Shown piece by piece: positions 7,935 through 15,527 of a DNA stretch of 17,824 bases. This stretch comes from JBCCTX01 sp964468435. Its GTDB lineage: Bacteria; Bacteroidota; Bacteroidia; J057. The translations under genes were made by a program, and so were the position numbers. The DNA lies in the NCBI GenBank assembly GCA_964468435.1, contig CAYXVE010000083.1, forward strand, positions 1 through 17,824. The letters are read 5' to 3'. Under the pieces are notes generated by a model. That model did not search any database, was not told where the DNA came from, and worked only from the letters and a program-made list of their open reading frames with translations. The stretch's first letter is position 1, and the number at the start of each line of letters is the position of its first letter.

Positions 7935-8414
7935 ATGAAGAAAATAAGAGCATCCATCAACAAAATCATCGAAGCCATTCTGGCTTTTCTCATGGCTGTA
8001 CTTACACTGGATGTACTCTGGCAGGTTTTTACCCGCTATGTACTCAACGATCCCAGTCCATGGTCAGAAGAACTGGCGAGATTTATTCTCATCTGGGTAA
8101 GTATCCTGGGAGCAGCTTATGTTTCAGGTCGGAAAGAACATATTGCAATAGACCTACTTCAGCAAAAATCTTCTCCCAAAAACAGGAGGAAAATACAGTG
8201 GGTCATCGATACGATGATCATCCTCTTCGCACTGTTTGTGTTGGTAATTGGCGGATATAATTTAGTACAGATCACCATATCCCAGACATCATCTTCTTTG
8301 CAGATACCCTTAGGAGTCATATACCTTATTATTCCGATCAGTGGAGTGCTCATCATTTTTTATGCCCTCACAGATATGATTGCGGGCGAAGACAAGCGTA
8401 CTGCTAAACTTTAA
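7935..8414 (+). CDS. dctQ: TRAP transporter small membrane subunit (DctQ family)
   Basis: A 159-residue membrane protein with four hydrophobic segments at about 11-35, 48-66, 88-112 and 124-147. The block RYVLNDPSPWSEELARF (34-50) followed by IWVSILGAAY is characteristic of DctQ. It pairs with DctM in the inner membrane to form the ion-driven transporter fed by the binding protein. The start at 7935 follows a short out-of-frame ATG-AAA-TGA at 7931. DctM begins 18 bases after its stop, and the three subunits are in the standard P-Q-M order. Confidence 0.93.
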   Translation: MKKIRASINKIIEAILAFLMAVLTLDVLWQVFTRYVLNDPSPWSEELARFILIWVSILGAAYVSGRKEHIAIDLLQQKSSPKNRRKIQWVIDTMIILFALFVLVIGGYNLVQITISQTSSSLQIPLGVIYLIIPISGVLIIFYALTDMIAGEDKRTAKL

Positions 8415-8432
8415 TTTATCAGGACTACTTCT

Positions 8433-9728
8433 ATGGAAATATTTATTGTCATTGTATTACTGGTATCATTTTTCCTGTTGCTTGCAATAGGAGTGCCTGT
8501 GGCCTATAGTCTGGGCATTTCAGCAGCTTTTACCTTATTGCTGGCTGTACTTCCCTCTTCGGCCATAACAACCGTAGCCCAACGAATGGCTACCGGTATA
8601 GACAGCTTTACCCTTTTGGCCATACCCTTTTTCATCCTGGCGGGAGAACTCATGAATCAGGGAGGGATTGCACGGCGCCTGGTGGACTTTGCCAAAACAC
8701 TGATGGGAGCATTTCCTGGCGGGCTGGCTTATGTCAATATCCTGGCAGCAATGCTTTTCGGAGCAATCTCAGGATCAGCTGTGGCAGCAGCTTCTGCTAT
8801 TGGTGGAATTATGATCGACCGGATGGAAAATGAAGGGTATGACCGCAACTTTAGCGCAGCAGTTAACCTTTCAGCCTCAACCACCGGACTGATCATTCCT
8901 CCCAGTAACATTCTGATCGTATACTCACTGGCGAGTGGTGGAGCTTCCATAGCAGCCCTGTTTCTTGCAGGATACGTTCCTGGCATCTTGGTAGGTCTTT
9001 CCCTGATTATCGTAGCAGCTTTTATTGCCTGGAAGAAAAAATATCCACGTGAGGCCATAGCCAGTATCAAAGAGATTGGAAAAGAGTTTGCCAGTGCATT
9101 TCCAAGCCTGTTGTTGCTCTTCATTATCATCGGCGGTATTGTAGGAGGTGTGTTTACAGCCACCGAAGCTGCTGCAATAGCTGTACTATATGCACTGATA
9201 CTGGCACTCATTTACCAGGAGGTGGGTCTGAAAGACCTTCCGGGAATCTTGTTGAATTCATCGCGCACAACTGCGATTGTCATGTTTGTCATTGGTGCTT
9301 CGATTGCTATGTCCTGGGTATTGTCATTCCTGGAAATTCCCCAAAATCTCAGCGAATTCCTGCTGGGATTAACCCAGAATAAAATTCTAATATTACTGAT
9401 CATCAACATGATTTTACTGATTGTGGGGACATTTATGGATATTACCCCGGCTGTACTCATCTTTACACCGATATTTTTACCGATAGTAACTCAGTTGGGA
9501 ATGGACCCCGTACATTTTGGGATAATCATGGTATTGAATTTATGCATTGGGCTTTGTACACCACCAGTGGGGACGGTGTTGTTTGTGGGAAGTAGCGTGG
9601 CGAAAGTACCGGTAACAAAAGTGATCAAACCCCTGATGCCGCTGCTGATCGCGATGATCATTGCATTGCTGCTGATCACATACATCCCGCAGCTAAGCTT
9701 GTGGTTGCCCGGAATATTTGGTTTTTAA
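8433..9728 (+). CDS. dctM: TRAP transporter large permease subunit (DctM family)
   Basis: A 431-residue very hydrophobic protein with about a dozen membrane segments, the normal DctM size. Family blocks GVPVAYSLGISA (21-32), FFILAGELMNQGGIARRLVDFA (about 66-87) and LFGAISGSAVAAASAIGG (about 108-125) are present, as is the CIGLCTPPVGTVLF block near the C-terminus. It is the ion-coupled translocation subunit in the inner membrane. As part of the uxaC-dctPQM-kdgK string it is expected to import glucuronate or a closely related uronate with Na+ (inference from context and from known uronate TRAP systems). A 62-base AT-rich spacer follows before kdgK, the longest gap in the operon. Confidence 0.95.
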   Translation: MEIFIVIVLLVSFFLLLAIGVPVAYSLGISAAFTLLLAVLPSSAITTVAQRMATGIDSFTLLAIPFFILAGELMNQGGIARRLVDFAKTLMGAFPGGLAYVNILAAMLFGAISGSAVAAASAIGGIMIDRMENEGYDRNFSAAVNLSASTTGLIIPPSNILIVYSLASGGASIAALFLAGYVPGILVGLSLIIVAAFIAWKKKYPREAIASIKEIGKEFASAFPSLLLLFIIIGGIVGGVFTATEAAAIAVLYALILALIYQEVGLKDLPGILLNSSRTTAIVMFVIGASIAMSWVLSFLEIPQNLSEFLLGLTQNKILILLIINMILLIVGTFMDITPAVLIFTPIFLPIVTQLGMDPVHFGIIMVLNLCIGLCTPPVGTVLFVGSSVAKVPVTKVIKPLMPLLIAMIIALLLITYIPQLSLWLPGIFGF

Positions 9729-9790
9729 AAATGCTAATTATTATTGTATAACTTTATCAAACTATTAATCTGTCATACTACATAAACCCT

Positions 9791-10825
9791 ATGCAAAAAG
9801 TCGTCACCTTTGGTGAAATCATGCTCCGTCTTGCTACTCCAGGTTACCTAAGATTCATCCAGACCGATCATTTTGAAGCTATATACGGTGGGGGTGAATC
9901 CAACGTAGCTGTTTCTCTTGCCAATTATGGCATACCTACAGAATATGTGACTCGTCTTCCAGATAATGATATTGGCCGCTGTGCCCTTGCGCATTTGCGC
10001 AAATACCATGTAGGAACCTCCCACATTGTCTGGGGAGGTGAAAGGTTGGGCATTTACTTTCTAGAAACAGGAGCTGTGAGTAGGGGAAGCAATGTGGTTT
10101 ATGACCGTGCTCATTCAGCCATCTCAGAGATCCAGCCAGGTATGATCGACTGGGATGATGTATTTCAGGATGCTCAATGGTTTCATTGGACTGGTATTAC
10201 ACCTGCTATATCGCAGGGTGCTGCAGATGTATGTCTGGAAGCCATACGCGCTGCCAATGAAAAAGGTATTACGGTTTCTACAGATTTAAATTACCGAAAA
10301 AAATTATGGAAATACGGCAAAAAAGTAGGTGAAGTGATGGAGGATCTGGTAGCTGGATGTGATGTAATACTGGGAAATGAAGAAGATGCAGAAAAAGTAT
10401 TTGGAATCCATCCCGAAGGTGTTGATGTAACCCATGGACATGTAGAGGGTGCCGCATATGAATCTGTAGCACGCCAGCTAATCGATAGATTTCCACGTGC
10501 CAAAAAGATCATTATCACCTTACGTGGATCAATCAGCGCATCACACAATACCTGGTCAGGAGTATTATGGGATGGAAATAAACTGTTTGAAGCACCTACC
10601 TACCAGATTACACATATCGTAGACCGCGTAGGAGGAGGTGATTCCTTTATGGGAGGTCTGATCTATGGTATGATTACCTGGCCATCAGATGATCAAAAAG
10701 CACTGAACTATGCTGTAGCTGCGTCGTGTCTTAAGCATACAATTATGGGAGATGCAAATCTAGTTTCTGTAGATGAAGTTATGAAACTTGTAGAAGGAGA
10801 TGCTTCCGGAAGGGTCAGCAGATGA
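9791..10825 (+). CDS. kdgK: 2-keto-3-deoxygluconate kinase, PfkB family
   Basis: A 344-residue ribokinase/PfkB-type sugar kinase. It begins VVTFGEIMLRL (4-13), the usual N-terminus of KDG kinases. The substrate-binding GGGESNVAV is at 33-41, STDLNYRKKLW at 163-173, and the ATP/anion-hole motif DRVGGGDSFMGG is at 278-289 with catalytic Asp284. It phosphorylates 2-keto-3-deoxy-D-gluconate from UxuA to KDPG, the substrate of the aldolase encoded at the end of the operon. The 62-base spacer upstream could hold an internal promoter, but no convincing motif was seen. Its stop codon overlaps the start of sulfatase 2 by four bases (ATGA), so translation is probably coupled. Confidence 0.93.
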   Translation: MQKVVTFGEIMLRLATPGYLRFIQTDHFEAIYGGGESNVAVSLANYGIPTEYVTRLPDNDIGRCALAHLRKYHVGTSHIVWGGERLGIYFLETGAVSRGSNVVYDRAHSAISEIQPGMIDWDDVFQDAQWFHWTGITPAISQGAADVCLEAIRAANEKGITVSTDLNYRKKLWKYGKKVGEVMEDLVAGCDVILGNEEDAEKVFGIHPEGVDVTHGHVEGAAYESVARQLIDRFPRAKKIIITLRGSISASHNTWSGVLWDGNKLFEAPTYQITHIVDRVGGGDSFMGGLIYGMITWPSDDQKALNYAVAASCLKHTIMGDANLVSVDEVMKLVEGDASGRVSR

Positions 10826-12327
10826 TGAAAATAAATATGCATTGTTTAACATTAACATCCTCCACTATTAAACCTTTTAGTTTTAATAAATCCGTTAATC
10901 TCCTTGTTACAAGAACTGTATCTCATATTCTTTTACTGGCCGGAGTACTTTCATGTACTCCGCCAGTACCCCAAAGACCCAACATCATCCTGATCATGGC
11001 AGATGATTTAGGCTGGTCTGATCCAGGATTTATGGGAAATACCTTCCACGAAACGCCTCACCTTGATATGCTGTCCCGCAAAGGGATGTTTTTCAAGCAA
11101 GCTTATGCCAATGCACCTAATTGTGCACCGACCAGAGCTTCACTCATTTCTGGACAGTATACCCCCCGGCATGGGATATACACGGTAGGATCTTCTTCCC
11201 GGGGAGAAGAAGCTAACCGGAAACTTATCCCTATCCCCAATCGCACAAACCTCAACGGAAGGATCTACACGATTGCTGAAGCACTTAAAACTGCTGGTTA
11301 TGTCAATGCACATATCGGGAAATGGCACCTGGGAGAAAACTCCAATACCAATCCCCTAAACCAGGGATTTGATGTGAATATCGGGGGTAATCTGTCAGGA
11401 CATCCCAACAGTTATTTCAGTCCCTACCATAATCCCGACCTTACCAATGGCCCTGAAGGAGAGTATCTCACAGATCGACTTACCCAGGAAGCCATAAATT
11501 TCATATCGATTCATCAAAATCGTCATTTTTACCTGAATCTGTGGTACTACGCAGTACATACCCCATTACAATCCAAAGACTCCCTGATACAAAAATACAT
11601 GCTTAAAAGCAAAAAGGGAGTGGAACAGGAACGCCATGATCCAGTATATGCAGCTATGGTCGAAGTCATGGATCAGGGGATTGGCAGGATCGTCGCAACG
11701 CTTGATTCACTAGGATTAGCGGAAAATACCCTGATCATTTTCCTTTCGGATAATGGTCCTTTCTATCCCGTATCCAGCGTAGAACCTCTTAGAGGGTCTA
11801 AGGGTATGTTGTATGAAGGAGGTATAAGAATACCCATGGTTATCAAATGGCCTGGAAAAGTGGCAGCACAGAGTATATCTCAGACTCCCGTAATAACGAT
11901 GGATCTATACCCTACTATTCTAGAAGCAGCAGCAGTCTCTGCTGCTCCCAACCAAGAGTTGGATGGCGTGAGCTTGATGCCACTCCTGACACAGTCTACC
12001 GATACACTTGCAGACCGGGAATTATATTGGCATTTCCCAGCATATTTGCAAGCCTACCAAGGAATGAAAGAAAATTGGCGACAAACCCCTGCATCTGCTA
12101 TATTAGATGATGAATGGAAACTGATCGAGTCTTTTGAAGATAGCACCCTGGAGCTTTACCACCTCCACGAAGATCTGGATGAATCGCAAAATCTCGCTGA
12201 AACCAATCTGGAAAAGGTCAACGAATTGTATACTAAGCTCGATGCATGGCGAAAACGTCTCAATGCACCAGTACCCACTCAGGTAAATGAAGCATACAAT
12301 CCCAATTTTTCCAATAATTCTCAATAA
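10822..12327 (+). CDS. Sulfatase 2, S1-family lipoprotein with CAPTR signature
   Basis: A 501-residue type I sulfatase. The start overlaps the kdgK stop and gives an unusually long n-region of about 33 residues before the hydrophobic segment. No other ATG occurs before residue 59, inside the catalytic domain, so the start stands. The signal ends in VLSC, a good lipobox with Cys45 lipidated. Metal-binding Asp61-Asp62 are in MADDLGWSD. The signature is CAPTR at 101-105: Cys101 would become formylglycine and the fourth position is Thr instead of the commoner Ser, a variant I associate with S1_16-like sulfatases. Lys167 (GKWHLG), His246 (HTP), Asp310-Asn311 (LSDNG) and Lys327 complete the active site. 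Substrate unknown; the context suggests a sulfated uronate-containing glycan. No acidic export motif follows the lipid Cys. Confidence 0.9.
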   Translation: MMKINMHCLTLTSSTIKPFSFNKSVNLLVTRTVSHILLLAGVLSCTPPVPQRPNIILIMADDLGWSDPGFMGNTFHETPHLDMLSRKGMFFKQAYANAPNCAPTRASLISGQYTPRHGIYTVGSSSRGEEANRKLIPIPNRTNLNGRIYTIAEALKTAGYVNAHIGKWHLGENSNTNPLNQGFDVNIGGNLSGHPNSYFSPYHNPDLTNGPEGEYLTDRLTQEAINFISIHQNRHFYLNLWYYAVHTPLQSKDSLIQKYMLKSKKGVEQERHDPVYAAMVEVMDQGIGRIVATLDSLGLAENTLIIFLSDNGPFYPVSSVEPLRGSKGMLYEGGIRIPMVIKWPGKVAAQSISQTPVITMDLYPTILEAAAVSAAPNQELDGVSLMPLLTQSTDTLADRELYWHFPAYLQAYQGMKENWRQTPASAILDDEWKLIESFEDSTLELYHLHEDLDESQNLAETNLEKVNELYTKLDAWRKRLNAPVPTQVNEAYNPNFSNNSQ

Positions 12328-13910
12328 TGATGAAAAAAAAGTACTTCTACCTCGTTTTATGGATCTTTCTATTTTTGGGTGTGTTCACAAGTTGCCAGCA
12401 GCAGCCTGAAACAAATCCATCGCAGAATCCTCCCAACATCATTTTCATCTTCACAGATGATCATGCACTTCAGGCTATTAGTGCCTATGGCTCTATAATC
12501 AATCAGACCCCCAATATTGACAGACTCGCCAATGAAGGTATGCTTTTTAGGCACGCAATGGTGACCAACTCAATCTGCGCTCCGAGCCGGGCGGTCATAC
12601 TCACAGGTATGCATAGCCACCACAATGGTGTGCTGGACAATCGCCTACCATTTGACAGTACGCAGGTGACTTTCCCAAAGCTGCTTCAGCAGCAGGGGTA
12701 TCAGACGGCCATGATCGGCAAATGGCATCTCAAGTCTCAGCCTACGGGCTTTGACTACTGGAAAGTGCTCCCTGGTCAGGGAAACTACTACAACCCTGAT
12801 TTTCTTACCGAAAACGGCAGAGAAAGAATAGAGGGATATGTTACTGATATCGTAACGGATCTATCATTAGAATGGCTTAAAAACCGCGATTCGGATAAAC
12901 CCTTTCTCCTGATGTCCCAGCATAAAGCTCCGCACCGGGAATGGTCTCCCGGTCCATCACATCTTACTACGTATGACGGCGAAGACATTCCAGAACCAGA
13001 AACACTATTTGATGATTATCAGAACAGAAGCAGTGCTGCTAGCATGCAGGAAATGACGATCAAAGATCATATGTACCTGGGATATGACAACAAAATATGG
13101 CAGCTTACTGATTCTACCAAAGATACCTGGCGCGATAGAGCCGTATTCAACCTGCTCAATCGAATGACGCCTGAGCAAAGAGCCCAATGGGAAGCAGCAT
13201 ATAATCCCAAAAATGAAGATTTCATCGAAGCAGATCTGGAGGGTGAAGAGCTCGTAAGATGGAAATACCAGCGCTACATCAAAGACTATCTCCGATGTAT
13301 TGCATCCGTAGATGATAATATTGGTAGGTTACTGGATTATCTGGACGAAAGCGGCCTGGCAGAAAATACCATCGTCATTTACAGTTCCGATCAGGGATTT
13401 TACCTGGGCGAACACGGATGGTATGACAAAAGGTGGATGTATGAAGAATCGCTTCACATGCCCCTGATCGTCAGATGGCCGGGGGTAGTGGCACCGGGAA
13501 GTGAAAATACAGATCTGGTCCAAAATTTGGATTTTGCTGAGACCTTTCTGGATATCGCCGGAGCTTCTATTCCAGATCAGATGCAGGGAAAAAGTCTGGC
13601 TCCATTGCTTCAGGGACAAACACCGGATGACTGGCGTAAAAGTATATATTACCACTATCACGAATATCCGGGGGCACACTCCGTACAAAAGCATTATGGC
13701 ATTCGCAATGATCGTTATAAGCTGATTCACTACTATGAGTTGGATGAATGGGAATTATTTGACATGCAGGAAGATCCCATGGAGATGCGAAGTGTATATG
13801 GAGATCCTGGCTACCAGGGGATACAAGAGGGCCTGAAAGAAGAGCTAAAAACCATGAAAATTGCCGCACAGGATACGATTCCCAATCCAGGATTAGCCGT
13901 TAACCCATGA
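12327..13910 (+). CDS. Sulfatase 3, S1-family lipoprotein resembling N-acetylglucosamine-6-sulfatases
   Basis: A 527-residue type I sulfatase whose ATG shares one base with the stop of sulfatase 2 (TAATG). The signal peptide ends in VFTSC, with Cys23 lipidated. TDDHALQAISAYG (43-55) supplies the metal-binding Asp44-Asp45. The formylglycine signature CAPSR is at 84-88, followed by LTG. Lys132 (GKWHL), His203, Asp355-Gln356 (SSDQGFYLGEHGWYDKRW) with His363 and Lys368 form the rest of the active site. The Asp-Gln in place of Asp-Asn and the block after it recall the GNS/SULF-like S1_11 group, some members of which remove 6-O-sulfate from GlcNAc. That substrate remains a guess. A Gln/Asn/Pro-rich linker of about 15 residues follows the lipid Cys, without an acidic surface-export motif. 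Confidence 0.9.
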   Translation: MMKKKYFYLVLWIFLFLGVFTSCQQQPETNPSQNPPNIIFIFTDDHALQAISAYGSIINQTPNIDRLANEGMLFRHAMVTNSICAPSRAVILTGMHSHHNGVLDNRLPFDSTQVTFPKLLQQQGYQTAMIGKWHLKSQPTGFDYWKVLPGQGNYYNPDFLTENGRERIEGYVTDIVTDLSLEWLKNRDSDKPFLLMSQHKAPHREWSPGPSHLTTYDGEDIPEPETLFDDYQNRSSAASMQEMTIKDHMYLGYDNKIWQLTDSTKDTWRDRAVFNLLNRMTPEQRAQWEAAYNPKNEDFIEADLEGEELVRWKYQRYIKDYLRCIASVDDNIGRLLDYLDESGLAENTIVIYSSDQGFYLGEHGWYDKRWMYEESLHMPLIVRWPGVVAPGSENTDLVQNLDFAETFLDIAGASIPDQMQGKSLAPLLQGQTPDDWRKSIYYHYHEYPGAHSVQKHYGIRNDRYKLIHYYELDEWELFDMQEDPMEMRSVYGDPGYQGIQEGLKEELKTMKIAAQDTIPNPGLAVNP

Positions 13911-13951
13911 GAGAACTAATCCTTAAACTACATAGATTCCTAATCTGATTT

Positions 13952-14623
13952 ATGGCTAAATTTTCCAGAATCGAAGTTGCTCTAACAATGGAGGAAACGG
14001 GTATCGTACCTGTTTTCTATCATCATGATCCAGAAACCTGTAAGGCGGTGCTCAAAGCATGCTATGAAGGTGGTATACGGGTATTTGAATTTACCAACCG
14101 GGGGGATTTTGCTCATGAAGTATTTGGAGAGATCAACAAATACACCTTGCATGAACTTCCCGAAATGATCCTGGGAGCAGGATCAGTCGTAGATGCAGGT
14201 ACAGCTTCGCTGTATCTGCAATTAGGAAGTAATTTTATTGTATCTCCCATTCTCAATCCCGATATGGCCAAAGTATGCAACCGCAGAAAAGTATTATGGT
14301 CTCCCGGTTGTGGATCCTTATCTGAGATCTCCTATGCTGAAGAACTGGGAGCAGAAATCGTGAAAATATTTCCTGGCACACAAGTAGGTGGTCCCGGCTT
14401 CGTAAAAGCTGTAAAAGGACCTTGCCCATGGACGAGGATTATGCCTACGGGAGGAGTTTCTCCGACCGAAGAAAATCTGCGACCATGGTTTGATGCAGGC
14501 GTTTCCTGTGTAGGAATGGGTTCTCAACTCTTTCCCAAAGACCTGATCAAAGCTGGAGATTTTGAGACGCTGCAACAACGCATTGCAGATGCAGTTGAAC
14601 TGGTGAAAGCGATTAAAGGATAA
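13952..14623 (+). CDS. eda: KDPG/KHG aldolase
   Basis: A 223-residue class I aldolase of the Eda family, the usual size. Catalytic Glu46 lies in FEFTNRG, GAGSV is at 75-79, SPG at 117-119, and the Schiff-base Lys138 is in VKIFPG (137-142). PTGGVSPTEENL and GMGSQLF form the C-terminal phosphate-binding part of the barrel. It splits 2-keto-3-deoxy-6-phosphogluconate into pyruvate and glyceraldehyde-3-phosphate, the last step of the pathway. Members of this family may also act on 4-hydroxy-2-oxoglutarate. It is the last gene of the operon: a 41-base gap separates it from sulfatase 3 and a strong terminator begins right after its stop. Confidence 0.94.
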   Translation: MAKFSRIEVALTMEETGIVPVFYHHDPETCKAVLKACYEGGIRVFEFTNRGDFAHEVFGEINKYTLHELPEMILGAGSVVDAGTASLYLQLGSNFIVSPILNPDMAKVCNRRKVLWSPGCGSLSEISYAEELGAEIVKIFPGTQVGGPGFVKAVKGPCPWTRIMPTGGVSPTEENLRPWFDAGVSCVGMGSQLFPKDLIKAGDFETLQQRIADAVELVKAIKG

Positions 14624-14626
14624 TCC

Positions 14627-14662
14627 AAAAGAGGAAGTCACAAACATCGACTTCCTCTTTTT
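14627..14662. terminator. Bidirectional intrinsic terminator between eda and the DUF2911 gene
   Basis: GAGGAAGTC (14631-14639) pairs perfectly with GACTTCCTC (14649-14657) across a 9-base loop. AAAA at 14627-14630 and TTTTT at 14658-14662 flank the stem, so a U-tract is produced in either direction. It lies 3 bases after the eda stop and 22 bases past the 3' end of the convergent gene, and so can end both transcripts. Confidence 0.88.
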
Positions 14663-14684
14663 CACGTTTGCCATGCAAATACTA

Positions 14685-15527
14685 TTATTTTAAGCTAGCG
14701 ATCAAATCCTGGTTGATCTTTACATAATCGGGATTCCCTCCCTCTTCGGCAAGTTTAAGTGCTTTTTCAGCTGTAGCCAAGGCTTCTTCCTTTTTGCTCA
14801 TTTTGGTCAGGATTCTGGCCTTCATAGTTACAACCCAGTAGCGCGTCTCATTATCATTCATACTGTTTTCGATCCATTCAAGGGCCTGATCCATGTCTTT
14901 GTCATGATTGTAATAGTAGCTGGCAGCTGCGAAATAGTCATTTTGACTAGGGCCTGCCATGGTTTTCTCAATACTGGCCAAGACCTTCTCATCAGTATTC
15001 AATTCCATTTCAATAGGTACCATCGTATTTTCCCACATTAGATAGATACTCGCAGAAGCATCACGGATATCATTGATCATGATGGTGAAAGTCTCAATCG
15101 TCATGTCCATCTGCTTGGCTGACGCTTCAAAGCGAATTGTCTTTTCATCACCAGCAACATCCATAGGACTGCCCGTAAGATTGTCAGATAGTATAATTTC
15201 CCAACTTTCTTCTCCCGGAACTGTAAGCATAGCATATTTTCCTGCAGGTACTTCAGTACCCTGAAGCTTTACAGCTTCTGAGAAGTGTATCTGTGTACGT
15301 TGATTTGCCCCTGTTCTCCATACACGACCATAAGATACAAGTTCACCCATCACCTCACGGCCTCTTTTACCTGGACGGGAGTAGACAATTTTTACTTCTC
15401 CTAAACCCACTTTTTGTGTAATCTCACAAAGTGGACTGGGTGCGGGTGCGGCCACCTGTGCCTGAACGGTCGATACGCCTATCAGCCCAATAACCCATAG
15501 ACTCAATACGAATAACTTGTTTTTCAT
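14685..15527 (-). CDS. Exported DUF2911 protein with C-terminal TPR-like helices
   Basis: A 280-residue protein. A signal peptide covers about residues 1-23, ending VQA before Gln24. A DUF2911 domain covers about 30-175 and is marked by YSRPGKRGRE (49-58), the hallmark VWRTGANQRT (69-78), PAGKYAML and SWEIILSDN. The C-terminal 85 residues are helical and alanine-rich, with two repeats of TPR type (around ALEWIENSM and ALATAEKALKLAEEGG). DUF2911 proteins are widespread in Bacteroidota and their biochemical role is not known to me. It is convergent with the uronate operon, shares its terminator, and is probably unrelated in function. It is likely transcribed from a promoter in the 15528-15620 AT-rich stretch. 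Confidence 0.85.
   Translation of the reverse strand: MKNKLFVLSLWVIGLIGVSTVQAQVAAPAPSPLCEITQKVGLGEVKIVYSRPGKRGREVMGELVSYGRVWRTGANQRTQIHFSEAVKLQGTEVPAGKYAMLTVPGEESWEIILSDNLTGSPMDVAGDEKTIRFEASAKQMDMTIETFTIMINDIRDASASIYLMWENTMVPIEMELNTDEKVLASIEKTMAGPSQNDYFAAASYYYNHDKDMDQALEWIENSMNDNETRYWVVTMKARILTKMSKKEEALATAEKALKLAEEGGNPDYVKINQDLIASLK

Noticed and set aside
8729..9211. A 160-codon minus-strand open frame within dctM
   Set aside because: It is the complement of hydrophobic codons in a clear DctM permease, so openness on the other strand is expected by composition.
9729..9790. Possible internal promoter before kdgK
   Set aside because: The spacer is the longest in the operon and AT-rich, but no TTTG/TAnnTTTG pair or operator-like repeat was found.
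13329..13869. Minus-strand open frames of 133 and 100 codons inside sulfatase 3
   Set aside because: Both lie antisense to the conserved catalytic domain and show no protein-family character.
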